DNA of 64,000 bases. It comes from Amblyornis subalaris (Eukaryota; Chordata; Aves; Passeriformes; Ptilonorhynchidae). Under the pieces are notes generated by a model that did not search any database, was not told the origin of the DNA, and was given only the letters and a program-made list of their open reading frames with translations. Numbering within the stretch: position 1 is the first letter of the stretch; the number at the start of each line of letters is the position of its first letter. Location of the stretch: assembly GCA_018881555.1 (NCBI GenBank), contig JACAXG010000107.1, positions 2,287,158 to 2,351,157 on the forward strand, read 5' to 3'. Made by a program: the position numbers and the translations under genes. Below are positions 1-14,572 of the stretch, in pieces.

Positions 1-1590
1 CGCCTCGGCGAAGAGCACGGAGGCAACTGGTGATATTTGCTTCTCCCACAAAACGNGCTTAGCAGATCAGGGTTATACACAAGAGTACAAAAATGCCAGA
101 ACCAGCTCCTAACAGTACACAAACAGAGGGAAGGTAAATACCTGTGCCGTGTTCTGGTTCTGTCTCATTAACTTTAATTTATCTCTGCACTAAGTGCAAG
201 TGCTTTACCAAGTTAAAAAGCACGAGCACGCATGTGAGAGCCACACAGGGAAAAAGAGAGGTAGAAACAGACAAGTAAAACCCAAATTAGAAATAATTGG
301 TGTACAGAAATAATTCGATTAATTTAAAAGTCTGAGTTAGGACAGGGAATGGATGCAGACAACTTTCAGAAGGGAATTGCTACTGTCCATTTTTAACTTG
401 GGAAGTCAGCCATTCTGCAGGGTCTGACTCTTTCGAGCAACTCCTTTTCCTGCTCAGTGAATCCCAAAATGATTTCCAAAGCTTTCACTCATTTTGACAC
501 AAAGGATACAGGAGACTGTTTAGACTCCTAATAAGCCCGGAGCCGCTAAAGCTGCACAGTCCTGTTAAACACGGGATGGCGGCAGCCAAGAAAACAATTC
601 CTTGGAGAGGAAAACAGCCAGCATGTGCCCTCATGTAAAAATCACATACCAGAGGAAAAGAACTTCTTTGGGCTGGNGTGTGAAGTGACTGTAAGATGCT
701 TATTGTGCACGGAGGGGCTCCATTTCCCTGGAAAAGGGACTTTTACTTCACCCACCCAACCTGGCCGCCGTCACCTGCTGAAGAGCTCGGTGCTTGGCAA
801 GTGCTGGTATTGGTGTNGTCTGGCAATTGGTAATAAATGTTAGAGATATATTTACATGGAATCTTCTGAAAGTTATGCAGGAGGTTTTTAAAATTCTACT
901 AGAAATGTCCCTTTTCTTTTTTTCCCTCCTCTACCAGGAAAAGCTATACAGCCCTTAAGAGCTACTCAGAGGTGAATATAAAAAATATAAAATTGCACTT
1001 ATGTAAAGTCCAGCAGTCTCAAACTATACCATAACAAGGGAAAGAGCACAACTCAGTAATTAACACATCACCACATATTTCTTCCAATTCAGCAAATTTA
1101 CAGCTGAAAACAATTCCGCAGAACCCAATTTAATTACGTTAAAAATTATGCAACTTATTTTATTAAAACGGGATTGATTGCTCTACAAAGAATTTAGATC
1201 CAACAATGACCTTCTGTGCTACTGTAAAAGGTGTTCAGAACCCAATGAACATACAATAAGGCTCTAAACCAGAAACTAATTAGCTCACACACAAAGTATT
1301 AAATCTGTTTCACAAATTATGTAAATCATATAAAAAATGAGGTATAATACCAATGGCAAACTTTATAGTGCCAAAATGGAATAAGCTGTATGTATACCTG
1401 CCTTCAAATTAACTAAAGCAATTATACTGTAAAATCATTAGCCCAAGACATAGTTTAAAGTCAAGCTTTAATAACTTAATGCTACATGTATTTTCTAACC
1501 ACAGAAAAAGCATTACATACATTTACACTTCCCACTAAATTTAGAGGAGGTTATGCTGCATTAAACCAAGCAGGAAAAATAAAGTATTAA

Positions 1591-1616
1591 AAAAAGAAGA
1601 AGAAGAAAAANAAAGG
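1591..1616. repeat. GAA-rich simple repeat
   Basis: A run of AAGAAGAAGAAG followed by poly-A with one N; imperfect. Confidence 0.8.
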
Positions 1617-3900
1617 AATGCCAAAAATGTTTACTGCAGAAAATATGCACAAAATCAAACCATCCGTTTCCCCATGAAAACAAAGTATTATTATGCTTTT
1701 TGTAACACTAGCACATTTACGCTACTGCTACAACGAAAAAAAAATTAAATAAACAACTCAACAATGAAAAAATAAAGCACCATTTTACATGATCCTGGCA
1801 GTACTTTTAAATGCCAATTATCTGGCCTCATGGTCTCTGTTTCCTATGGCCACAAAAATCTGTCACTACCTCACTTCAGAGAAGGTGGAACAGCAGCTCA
1901 CGGTCCAAGCGTCTCTCTCCACAAGGAGCAGTGATGCCTCCACAATCCCAAAGGATGGGCTGAAATGTTCCATTTTTTTGCAGCTGTGGAGTGCTCAGAG
2001 ACCCTCGTGTGGAATCCTAACGGGATTTCCAACCTGCTTTTCATCCTTTTTAAGATAACTGCCCTGGGGCTTGATGCATCTACGTGGGAGTGAAGGAACT
2101 GCAAATGAGGCATAAATAAACAAGTTTTCTTACTCTGCTCAGAAGTTACATTCGTTACTGCCATTTTCACAGTACTGGGATGTATAAGAGAAAGTTCTTC
2201 GTGCCATCATGAAGGAGGACAGAGTTTAGGGAAAGGGCAGTGAATCGTCTCCCTGTTACTTTTCATAGGGGTGGCTCTACTGGTTTCTTCATGTAGCCTC
2301 CTCAGGTGTGACTTTTCAGATGTTCTGGGATTCCCTCAGCATAAAACCAAGACACTGCGCGCATGATTTATGTCTGCAAATGAGCACACACAAAATACCT
2401 GTGTAACAGTTCTCCTGGCCTGATGTGAGACGAATGCATATTTTTAGGGTAAAACTAAAAGCTGGAGCACAGCTGTGATGCTGTGTGTGTTTAGAAATAA
2501 AGATTATANTTCAGCTTTAACAAATAATGATTCAGAGCTTTTCAAATCTCTTCTAACTGTTCAAAGCCAAGTGTCACTGTCAAACTTCTAATGGCCAGAA
2601 ACATCTTCTGGATTGCTACAATTTATTTTTTTAATTTTCATTTAAAGGACAACAGCTATTTTGTATATCAGCATTGTTTGATATATCATGCACTACACAA
2701 GCTCCAATTTGGTGCTTCATGCCCCTTCTAAATAATGTACTGTCACAATACACAGAGCCTAAACACTGCTCTAGGAATGGACGTGGCTTTGGTGTGTGAG
2801 AGAGGAGGAATTGCAGAAGATTTTTCAAAAATTAAGTGAGAAAGGTGAGAAATTTTCCTCTGTTTTCAGAATACTGAGTAACCAAAAAGCAATTTTCTGA
2901 ATTTGTTACATAACTTTTAAATACTACAAATCCAATGGGAGACTGAATAGCAGCAAGGTCAACTGGCCAGAGATCTACAACAACTATTTTTATGTGTCTA
3001 CATATCTGCAATCATTAATCCCATGTAATCAATACACATGGACTCCACATTGACTAGGGGCTGCTATAATATTGTTTTAATATCACCTTCCTACAAACAG
3101 TATAAAAATGATGGGCATATGCAGGAAAGAATTACTTGGGATGAAGGAGGGAATGGAAAGAATCACAGAGAGTAAAAACTGGGAAAATCTGAGCCATATC
3201 TGTGCTAACCTGTGGTGAAAACCAGTAAAATCAAGGCAGCCAAGTGAGAAAAGACTGCAAGGCAGGATCGAGGATTGAATCTTCTAATAAAATGCATTTG
3301 ACTGGAAAAAGAATTTCCTTGCCTCAGAGTAGTATTCCCACGGTGATCACACTATGATAGAAGTTGTCCCTAAATATCAGCTGCNTCTTGATGTTGTATA
3401 ACCACCTCCCTCCCCTCTCCCAAACAGANTGTAACCACTATGATAATTACAGTGACTGATGACATGTAAATATTTAATACAGTTTAGGTTTTGTCTTTAA
3501 AATGTGTTTTTGAAAGGAACTAAATTAGTTTCCAGAGCTGACTCTGGAACTTGGTTAAGGAGAGTAAGTATTGAAAGGGACACAGTCAAGGCAAGTTGAT
3601 TTGTCTGNCTGGATCTCTAAATTTAAAGGAAAAATATTTGCNGCATTTNGAATTTGTCAAAATAATTCAAAATTAGATCTTTGCCATCAAAACAGATGCA
3701 ACAAAGCTGGTTCCCTGACAGTATTTTATCTGTGTCTTTTTGACTTACTGCTCAAATCCTCACACGTGCCAAACACCACAGCACTTGTGAATCACTTAAT
3801 CTGCTTCCTTTGAAACCCATCATCAAATGCTCATTTCTGCACAGTGAACGGCAGGGTCTTTGTAACATGTTTTCTTTTTAAAATGTAAATCCAGTGTCTT

Positions 3901-3944
3901 GGGAAGGTTGGGGTTTTTTGGTTTGGTTTGTTTTTTTTTTTTTT
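3901..3944. repeat. G/T-rich low-complexity tract with poly-T
   Basis: GGTTGGGGTTTTTTGG, then repeated GTTTG and a run of about 14 T. Similar tracts recur elsewhere in the window. Confidence 0.8.
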
Positions 3945-5125
3945 AAACACAAACCTATGAAGTCTTGTTCTATGCTTTTAAACAGCAATGTTAAGTATAA
4001 CACATGAAAGGGAAAAGATGTCATGGATTTGAAAATTCCTCAGAGTGTCATATTTCCCCTTTTATATACCTGTAATATATTTTTTAATCTTTTTTGAAAG
4101 AGCAAAATTATATTTCTGATATTTCTATCTGTTGTTTCAAAAGCATTAAACCCCTTTTCATCGTCAGCTTTGAGAAATTTATATTTTAAGGGAAAAAGAG
4201 ACAGAGAATGAATGAATGAACAGGTCATGAAATATCCTAAAACAAACAGCAAGAAAAACATNATTTCAACTGCATTACAGCTCCAATTACTACTTACACC
4301 CCACTTTCCTGGATTAGACTGTATCTTGATCAATGATATCCCAGCTGGTTTTAGTTGAAAAAGTTTCCATTTCTATCTCTACTAATGGTGCCACTGATAA
4401 AGAGGGAGAAATCCATCGCGTCTGCCGCAGAACTGAAACTCCATCGAGGGATATATATTCATTAAGGCATGCAGGAACTGAAACCGGCAGGGAACATATA
4501 TATTTATGAACCCTCGCCTGTACACATAACATTTTAGAAGTATAGAAATCCAAACGGGAAAGGAGAATGCAAGAAGCATACCAGTATTAAAAAATCTGCC
4601 AGCAAAAGGACGGCAGATCTTCCATCTCTAAACGCTGAATAAAAGATCAGAGGGAAGCAAAGTGGCACGAGAAACTCTCGGCTTTGCCATATCACCCTGT
4701 ACTACAAGATTTAATCCCCACTTTTAATTTTATTAAGAGCACACTGTCTGTAGATACATACGTAAGAGTTAGACCAAAAGAAAATAAAATATGCAAGGTT
4801 AAGCACCCTCAGAAGTNGCTGCTGCAGCTCAGCTGATCCTCACACCGCTCTTTACACCCTCCCCTTGTTTTATTGCTCTTCCGATTCACACTGACGTGCA
4901 GGTTTAAAACTGCCTCTGGAAGGGTGGCAGGAGGATATTCTCACTCCCTGCTTCTGTACAACTGGCACAGAATGAAGGCACAGCAAAATCATGGCAGCCT
5001 GTTTTAAACAACCAGTTCCCCCTTCTACACCAGCTGAGAGCACGACCGAGCCGGCGCTGAGCTCTGCTGTGCCCGGGGACAGAAGGCCCAGCCAGGGACC
5101 CGCAGCCTGACCCCGTGAGTCCCAG

Positions 5126-5154
5126 CATCCCATCCCCATCCCCATCCCCATCCA
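5126..5154. repeat. (CCCATC)n simple repeat
   Basis: About five tandem CCCATC-type hexamers inside a GC-richer patch. It accounts for a GMGMGM-like frame on the minus strand that is not a gene. Confidence 0.85.
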
Positions 5155-8100
5155 TGAACCCACTGGGAGCTCAGCGTATCTCCCCGCAGCCGCAGGCTGC
5201 TCCAGCTAGAAATTAGCTACAACATTAGCACAGGGAAAAAAAACCTTAAACTCTAACGAAAACTCGTCTGAATTTTGCTTCTCTCTGCTTGTATGGAGGG
5301 GTTTGGGTGCTTGTTCCCTTGTTTCGGGGATGGGGCACAGGGGAATGCTTGGAAACGGTACAAAAACCACAAAAATATCCCAACACATGCACCAAGGCTG
5401 CAAACTGTTTTCCTACATGTTGCTACTTCATTCCTAAAAGACAAAACAGAGGAGCATGCAGAAAAGCTTCGGCTAATAGGAGTAACTGTAAAGTCCAATT
5501 CCTTTGACAGGGTCCTTTTCAAATTCCCATTCATCTTCCAAGGAAAGCTAGTCTGGCATCAAGGATTCAACAAGTTATATTGTGACTGAGTCCTTGTGTG
5601 TTCTTAAAATAAACATTTCATCTCTTTGCGTGGAAATGGCATCTCTTTCAATTTACATCTTTGGAAACAAAAGGCCCTGAAAAAGTATACAGAAAAAGCT
5701 GGAAAAACCCCATCCTCGTTTGCAAAACCGAAGTAAGATATACAAAGGAANTGAACCTGTGATACTATTGCTGTAACACAAACACTCGCTGCCCACCACC
5801 ACCATTTAATTCACATTACGTGCTTTTTTTTAATCCTGGGTTCTTCAATTTAGCAATGATGAGCCACATTAAAAATGAAAACTTAAATAATTGCATTTTT
5901 GTAGACTGTGCTGTGTTTAAGGCCAAAACCATCTGTGAAACTAAGTAGGAAAAAGGCTTTTTTTTTTACTAATGGATTAGTATAAATGTCTGTTGGAAGA
6001 ACAGAGTGGAGAGGAAAAGAGGAGAGAATCCAAGGTATTTATACAATTTTCTTTAGGCATCCAGTCTAGATAACCAGCATTTTGAAATGTCTTCCTGGAG
6101 GTGTCTGTCTGTCCAATGGATTTATAGGGATCTTTGATTCCTNTTTGTAATCACCTGCCAAACAACTTCAATAACTGTATTAGACAGTGCAAATACTCCC
6201 ATATGTGTTTAAAGTGGATCCTGAACCAAATCCCTCAACAGGAGCAATTTTGATTCGATTCTTAAAAAATATTTACACCTTATAGTCAGAGCTTAAGTCT
6301 GCCCCCATATTAAATTTAAAAAGTGAATGAGATTATAGTCAAGCAACAATATGAAGGCCTGAAAATACACTTTGTAGCAGAAATTACTTTGTTCTGGGTT
6401 AATTTTTGAGTACAACTGCAACATGAACTCTCCTGTACAGGTAGCACATCCCAGTCTATCCATCCCCAATGTTTTGTGCTTCCACAGCCAAAACCAGATT
6501 TCCAGAGTTCAGTGTACCAAAATCCACATTCATGTTACAACCAAAGCACCACAATTTAATTTGTGGACATTCTACGAACTATGAAGCCAAATTAAAAGAG
6601 CTACCAAAACCCCAAGCCCAATTTCCTGCCTCTTCTCTCTCCATATTTCTACTGTATTGTGTTAACAGTCAATTTTCCCATTGGATTTCCTCCTGTCTAA
6701 GGAAGGGATCAACCTGCTATTGATGACACAGTTTATTTGAATGGGCAANGTGAGATTGGAGTGGAGGCATCAGCTACATCTCAGTGTCCTCACACACTGA
6801 ATTAAACACAGATGGGGAAAATTTTGGTGTGCTGAGCACTCCAAAACCATGCTCCCATGACACTGGAGGTGAAGATCTGGAAGGCTACATGAAAAGCTAT
6901 TGCTTGGTAAGGTGGGAAATAGGCACCACAAGCAGCCTGTAAGTACAGTTTAGAATTAGTGAAAAACTGGCTAAAACCTGGGAAAAGCCACTGTTTAGAG
7001 CCAGAAAGAAGAAACCACCCCATGCCATCAAAATGCTCACAGAGGGGAGACTTTGAGGTTAATAATCAGGAGGTGCATTCCAAGTGTTCTCCTTCTGCCC
7101 TTCAAATAAAAGAGTGTCTTAAAAACACATCGCAAAACAGGATTCCTCCACCACAGTGACACAGCTACGTTGCTTTGACACCAGCCAGACAAGCACAGGG
7201 GTGCTGTAACAAAAAAATACTTCACTTGGAGTTATCCCCAACTCCAAACTTCTGGGAATTTATTGATGCTTTGCGCTGCTACAGAAAAAAAAAAAAAACA
7301 CAGACATATACCTCTTCCCGTTCCAAGTACCATGAAAACCCAATTTTATGGTGTATGTGTAGCTAAGATATTTTTCCCATCTCCATTCCCGGGCAGGACA
7401 CAGCTCCAGCCTGGCTGANGTGATGAGCAGCCACACACCAGAGCTATTAGAGGGAAATCTGTGGCAGCCCATTGCTATGGCAACTGCCAATATCATAGAA
7501 TATCAACAAACTTGTTTATTCATCTATTATAACTCAGATTTTGCTTGTTTGGGCTGAGAGCTCAACCAGATGACTGCCAAAATGAAAAATGGGCAAATAT
7601 TATTTTTTTAATTAAACTCCCTAAGAAAATACCAATTATTGTGCTCTTTAAGGTCAGGTGAGAGGAAAGGAATGAAGTCCTGCAGAGAACCCAGGTGAGG
7701 AAGAGAAGGCACAGGAGCTGACCCAGCAGCATCACAGCAGCATTTCCAAATGGAAACTCTGGTTTTCTCCCATGAAAAGCTTTTGCTGTATCGATGTTTG
7801 GCAAAACNCACATTTTCCAGGAGAAAGCCAATATAATCTCCTCCTGTTTCCCCTCCTCTCGTCCCACATGTTTTTAAACGTTTTAGGTTGCTACTGCAAC
7901 CAACAAGCACAGCTTCATAGAGAAGGCAGAAAAGCACTGGAGCAGTTAAAGCTCTCAGTAACAACTCTGGAGGCAGAAATACCCTGGCATTTATATTTTA
8001 TTTCATTTTCTTCCTCTTCTGGGNTACAGAGAGAGGATAAAACAGCAAGGGCCTTTCCAGCTTTCAATAAACCTCACTTAATGTNGATAATTTAGCATTT

Positions 8101-9728
8101 AGTTTCCTCAGGAGTGATGAGAAAAAATTCTAAGTGGTCTTTGCTATCTCTGCATTTTAAAGCTGGTCAGAAAATGGTTTTATGCAAAAACTCTTCCCTA
8201 TGAGGAAAAAAACAAGTTTTCTGGTTTACCACAAAAAGGCAGTTTTCTACAGAAAGCAAGAGCCGTTTCAAGGAAAGTATTAGTACAGTTGAGAACCTCA
8301 TTTNCTGTTCAAGAATAGCTTGCAAAATTTCTTAACCAGCTGTTACAGCTAAAACTGTTCAGAATTGGTCATTGTTTACTGCTTCCTACACTATCAAATC
8401 CTATATCTGATGCCTCAAGACTGAGGTTTTCAGNGCAAAACCTGCCCCTTTGTGTGCACACAAATCACCCAGCAAACGCTGCTAGAGCACTAAGTAAGTC
8501 AGGGAACTAACAAAGTTATGGAAATATGGAGATAATTAATTCTTTCAAGTGCTATTTTAATTTTTTTTGCCATACNAAACATCTATTTATGTTCTAAAAC
8601 TCTACCACCTATAACTCTAAAACCAAATATTAAACAGTTAACATTTTGTCTATAATNGAAGTCTGCTGCCTGAAATGAAAAATACACAGAACGGTCACAT
8701 TTACAGCAACAGTCCTTAAATCCTCACTGAAAGCTTCACCCTCTGAAGAAACACCTTCTAAAATGCCAGTACAGAATATTAGTTTCTATTTTACTGACAT
8801 GCCACGAAAAATATCCACACAGTGCAATCTGATGCATTATCACCTCAGAAGCTAAACGTGGTGTCAAATTTACTGAGCCAATTTCAACCTGCAGGAAACT
8901 GGAATTCTTTTATTATTGTTATTTNTATTAATACAGCTTCATTTTGGTGCAAGTTTCGAGCTCTGTGGTGTATTTAAGGTCCCTTCATACAGGTCAACAN
9001 CAAATGCTTTGAAAAGGAGTCAATGGCTGAGAGAAGTGGCATTTTGGTGGCTCTGATTCCCAGGATAAGCAAAGAAAAATGATTTAAATCCAATGGAGTG
9101 CTGATTTCTTTGCTGAAACACCTTTCAAGGGACATGTCAGCATGGGCAGAAAGATAATTTCATTAGTGGCAGCATTAACTTTACACCTGGATCTTCATAC
9201 AGGGATGAAGGAGGTGCACCAATTTACTGTCCAGCCTTTTGTCCTCCTGGTAAATCTTCCCTGTGCCTTTGAAGGGAGCAGAGCAGAGGACCCCACGTCC
9301 AAGCTCCTTCAAAAAGGCTTCTTCTGTAAAATAAACAGTTATCAAACGCAACTCCAACACATCTCAAGCCGAGAAAATAATTAGTTCATGCTACAATTGC
9401 TACAAAAATGAAGAGGGAACAAATGACCGAACATAGCTCTGCCCATGCACTGCTCCAACAACTGCAATCATGAAAAATATTCCTCACACTCCTTAGTCCA
9501 GCATTAACCAGCAGCAGAACAGGTAAAATGACAAATATTTCAAGAAAATATATACAGTGAGGAAATAGACTCCACTTACAGTGCCGAGGTGTTCTTATAT
9601 GAATTTGATGGTGTCTCCTTTTATTTAGAGTATGGAACTCTGGCCCCACTGCCAGAGGATCATTTAAATGTCAAATGGAAACAAAACAGCCATGAGATTG
9701 TCTCATCTTGGTAACATAGGGATGTTAC

Positions 9729-9752
9729 ACATATATATATATGTGTGTGTAT
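9729..9752. repeat. (AT)n(GT)n microsatellite
   Basis: Alternating AT repeats run directly into GT repeats. Confidence 0.85.
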
Positions 9753-12700
9753 TTCTGCGTGCACATGTTTTATTTTACCCTAAAAGACTGGTTACACCAT
9801 CAGCCCATCTGGGGCAAAATCTAGTTCAAGTCACTCAAACTTCACATTTGGTATCTCAGCTCCCCTGCAAACACAGCAGGGCAGTGAGGCCTCGGTGCTG
9901 CCTGCAGCCCTGGGCACTGCTCTGCTGTTATATTTTAGGAAAGTAAAACAACTGAAAAGTTGTTAATTCTCTTACAATTCATTTTTAAACACCCATGAGG
10001 CCAAAGGCCTCTAAACACTAATGCAAAGTGCAAAAAATGTCAAAGCAAGACCAATGGGAGTTTGACTCAGAGTCTTCTGCAGACTTCTACATCAAGGAAA
10101 CATCCAAGGAGCAGTTTAGTCCCCAAGGTGAGACGTCTGTGACACCACACCAGGGTGGTTTTAGCAGCTCAGGATCAGAGCCTGCTTGGAGACTCAGCTG
10201 GAAGTGAGATAGAGAGTGGAAAACCGACTGCAGATCTGAACAGCAGAGCTGTGGCCGGAGCAGGGAGCAGCTCCCCCACCCAGCTGAAGAGGGAACACGG
10301 TGCTGTGTTATGTGGATCAGCTTTCTGGAGCTGAAAGGCCAAATCTTGACCCAAAACACAATTATCAAAGAACAGGGGGATGAAGAATGCTGCGTATGGG
10401 TAAGGGGAGGTGCAGGGCTTGGTGTATTTGGGCAAACTCATGGACCAAAGGAAAGCTGCTGATGAGCTCCCTGTTCCTGAAGCAGCCTGGTGTTACTTCC
10501 AGGCTCAGAGCAGGGGCACAACACAGTGGTGAAAGGGACCAGGAGNGGGAGAGGAGCCTTAAAGTCAGAGGAAATGAGCAAAAAACGAGAAAAAGCCAAA
10601 ACACGTAAGGAGTAAACGACGGAGTCACTGAAGTGGCTTCAGTGGAAGGTGATCACCACCTTCTCCCAGCAGCACCTTTAATCATCCTTGATGTAATTTC
10701 ACTAAAGCAAATTCTATTTAATTTCATTGTGCCTGACCAAGCAATGCAATTCCTACTAGCTGGACACTTTCTAGCCTTCATCAGGCTTTTGCAATAGCAC
10801 TCATTCCCTCGAATTTATCAGTGCATTTATCACAGCGGTTCCAAAAGCGCCAGCTCCATGAGGCAGAACCTGGTGCTCAATACTTTATTTGTATTCAGCA
10901 GATCGACCTTTGCATTCTGCCCTGGTACACTGATAATTTCCCCTGTTTCCAAGAGAACTCCTACTGCCCTGCCACACAATCACTCCCTCGTTTGACGAGC
11001 AGAGCACTTTCCTTCACATCAGCTTTGGCCCCTGCATATTTATACAGTGTTTAGCAGCTCAACCAACTAAGTTTAACCCATAGATANTTAATTTTGCTTT
11101 GCTAGAAGAACAACAACAAAACTCAGCTGTTTAGAGTACCAGATTTAACCCCAAGTTTCACAATGTCAGTGATCCTTTTGAGAAAAAAAAACCTCATGTA
11201 TGATGATCAAAGATCAATTTGAGCTTTACATATGGGATGCACTTAAAAAATTTGGTATATATATGTATCTTGTAGCAGTGTGATTTTTACCACCAATCTA
11301 AAGGACATCACACACTCAATAAAAATCCCAGAGAATCTTTTCCTTCCAATTGTTTCAGTACATAATCACTTGTTAGTAAAGCAGCAGGAGATTAATGATG
11401 AAAGGAGATTATAAATTATATCAGTGTACACAGAAATAGGTAACAGTTCTACAAAAACATCGTTATTCAAGTTCTTCTCGTGTTATTCTCAGAATATATC
11501 CGTCATCATGTCAGCTCTTCCTTCAGAAACCAACATTTCTTAAAGTTTGGGGTTTACNCTTGGCACTGTTGGATATTTTAACAGTAGAAAATGTGATCTA
11601 TGTGGCATAATTCATCTTTGGCTTGGACTGGATCCAGGTCAAAGAGCTCCATATTTTCAGCCCATTAGTCATGGGAATTAGAAGTATTATACAGTTGCTT
11701 TTAATTGGTAGTTCATGCTCAACCACTGCAAACCAGTCTATGATTGCAAAACTAGCTAAATTATATTCTCAATAAAACATCATCCAGCCTGCAAAAAAAC
11801 CCAACAAAAACCTGTTCCAAAGCAAATTACATCTCATATGCATAAGTAAAATATAACTAGCTCCACACTCAACGATCATGGGAAAAATGTTGATGACCAG
11901 CCCNGACGGGCCAGCGGAGCAGAGCTCCAGCCCAATGCCGCGTTCCACCCCAGCTCCCTCTCAAAGGAAAGTCGTTCTCAATGCTCGAGTGGTCAAACAC
12001 AACATTAAGTAGCAAGCACTAAAAAGTTAATTGAATGTTTGCCAGGAGACGTATGTCCCATTTTTATACTGGATAATTAATTTCTTTGTTTTTATAAGAA
12101 TTTTAAAGAGTGACCAACACGCACCCTGAGGGTAATGATCTTCATTCAAGGGAGACTTCTGACTTTTTGTGACACAGGACTTATTTGTAACTGGCAACGC
12201 TCCAAGATTGTTCTCCTGTAGGTGCTTGCTTTCAACATTACACAAGCTCTTGTATCTATTTTATCTTAAGCAGCTGGTATCTTTGCACACCTCTCCCAAA
12301 AGATGATCATTTCCGTTCAAGGATCTCAAAAATAAATTTGTTCTTAACACTGTTTACAAGCAAGGTGAGAGAGGCACAGGTGAAGAAGCACCTCGGGCTG
12401 GAGGCTCACTGGAAGGGACTATCTCTACCTCAAGTCACCTACTTTCAAATTACAAGACCTGTCCCTTCTCATCGTGATAGTCTCTAAACCCTATTACACA
12501 CAGTAACAGGGCTTTGCTGTTGACAGTCTGAGCTACTCATTAAGATAAACTGCAGTTTTGGGGTTTAAAAATGTTTTTCTTAAGTTACTATCAACCCTGT
12601 CAGGATTAATCGCTTTACAGTATACTTAAACTGTCAAAACAGTTCCATATTTAGAGCCAGAAAGGAAATATGGACTATTAGCATCTCACAACACAGGCCA

Positions 12701-13690
12701 AAGCTTCAACTTACCCACAGACTTCTGGTCTACTACTGTTTTGGAATAAAAATCCAGAATTATCTTTACCACAGCTATGCTTTTGCTGTTTACAATGAAT
12801 GTTGATGTAAGTCAAAACTTTAATCGTTCCCATGCTGTTGCCATCTGCGAGTAACTTTTATTGCTTCTGCAAACAAGGTCTTTAAACAGTCAGCCCTCTA
12901 TACTATAGAAAACATTGACAAGTAAACAACCAATATTGTGCTTCTCTCTTCAAACCCTCCCTGTGACGACTACAGGAACTGCTGCTGATTACAGAAAATA
13001 CAATGGCTACGTTTGTGGCTTTTAAGTTCCTTGGGCTTTGCCATTAAACATGACCAACTATCAGAATGACCACAGAAACATCAAACTCCTGAACAAGTGA
13101 ACTCTAAAATTTCTTAGAGCTTTCATCTCTTTGTGCTGTTTTTGGACTGTGATTTTTGATTGTCATCCCAACTGCTGTGTCATCTAAAATTATCTCAGTT
13201 ATATCTCATAAAGAGATGTTTTTTACCATCAATATAAACAGAACCAGGACAGGAAACAGTGACAGGGCGGTTACATGGTTTAGCTGCTNACCTGGGCTGG
13301 CTCCTGCAGGTCTGAACACATTTCCACTCCAAAGGAATCACCAGGCATTCACTCTGCACAGCTATCTTCTCACTGCTATAACATCTTTAAAGAAGATTTT
13401 TCACTGCCTGAACATCTGTATAAGAGCAAATTTTAGACTGTCTGCATGATAAGACAACGTGGTGTAAAGGTGAAACATCTTTCTACTGCTAGCCGGACCT
13501 TCTTCTAACTCTCAGCTGGAATTGCTGGCAACAGGAGAGTGCCAGGAAAACAAATTCTGCCATCCACCTCCCTTCAGTCTGCTCACTGTGCAGATTACCT
13601 GTGTGCTGGTTTGGGGTACAAACATACACACTGTCATGACACCTTCCAATTTTATTACTTTTGGGATTGCAGTTTTCCTGCTTGAATGAA

Positions 13691-13845
13691 ATTCAGAGAA
13701 TCGCAGAATGGTTTGGTTTGGAAGGGACCTTAAAGATCACCCAGCCTCATCCTCTGCCANGGGCAGGGACACCTTTCACTAGACCAGGTTACTCCAATCC
13801 CCATCCAACCTGGCCATGGACACTTCCAGGGATGGGGCACNGACA
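13691..13845 (-). mobile_element. CR1 LINE fragment, 3' end
   Basis: The plus strand reads GAATGGTTTGGTTTGGAAGG then GACCTTAAAGATCACC, followed by a GGGCAGGGACACC block and CCAACCTGGCCATGGACACTT. This is the reverse complement of the last ~150-170 bp of a chicken-repeat-1 element, so the element is on the minus strand with its 3' end at 13,691. It is 5'-truncated and carries no ORF. Confidence 0.9.
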
Positions 13846-14324
13846 CATCCCAGATGGAATGAAGGCAGCACCAGCCCCTCAGCAGAGNAACACAGTCCAG
13901 GGTAAAAGCTCTTACAGATCAGACTCGCAAGTGTTCTGCAGGTGAATGGCAGCAAATTTCACTTCCAATCTAAATAAGGCAAACTAGAAGGAAAATCTCC
14001 TCTCTTCACACTATCAAAATGACAGAGTAGATGTAAAATGAGTAACTAGGCTTTCTGCAGAGCAAGAAAAACCTGTACTCTGCCCTCTCCCACATCTTTG
14101 TTGACATGATGACAACTAAAAGAGAAAATCTACTGTTTCTTGTGGAAGTGGAAATATGTTTAACAGCNTGTGCACATAAATATTAAGGAGCAGACAAAGC
14201 TGTGGTGATGATGACAGGCTCACCATGTCCCACCAGGAGCCCACAGCAATAATTTACTTTATCGTAAAACATCAACTGGAAGAGCTGGAGAAGCTCCTAG
14301 GAGCTGAGAGAATGGCAGGAAGCT

Positions 14325-14572
14325 GTGTCAGGGGAGATTTAGGTTGGACACTGGGAAAATATTCTTCCCCCAGAGGGTGGTTGGGCACTGGAACAGGCTC
14401 TCCAGGGAACTGGTCACAGCACCAAGCCTGGCAGAGCTCAAGCAGCATTTGGACAATACTCTCAGGCACAGGGTGGGATTCCTGGGGCTGTCCTGTGCAG
14501 GGCCAGGAGTTGCACTCAGTGATCCATGGACTCTGTAATCCCTTCCAACTCAGGATATTCTACGATTTTAAG
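14325..14572 (+). mobile_element. CR1 LINE fragment, 3' end
   Basis: It reads TTAGGTTGGACACTGGGAAA, then CACTGGAACAGGCTCTCCAG, and ends in an ATCCCTTCCAACTCAGGATA tail with ATTCTACGATTTT. That order matches the CR1 3' region in plus orientation. It is 5'-truncated, and a short frame across it is CR1-derived and not a host gene. Confidence 0.9.

Larger units (their letters stand above)
1..13690. other. Intronic non-coding stretch without recognised genes
   Basis: I see no exon, RNA gene or clear transposon. The stretch holds a GAA-rich tract near 1.6 kb, a poly-T/GGTTT tract near 3.9 kb, a (CCCATC)n run near 5.1 kb and an (AT)n(GT)n microsatellite near 9.73 kb. The segment at about 1,080-1,460 is very AT-rich with many TAAT/ATTA cores. 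A GC-richer patch lies at about 4,800-5,200. Confidence 0.7.

Noticed and set aside
4870..5163. Minus-strand frame starting MGSWMGMGMGMG
   Set aside because: The start is the (CCCATC)n repeat read backwards and the rest has no recognisable domain.
10646..10664. Small inverted repeat GAAGGTGATCACCACCTTC
   Set aside because: A 7-bp stem with a 5-base loop is expected by chance in 64 kb and lacks any adjoining signal.
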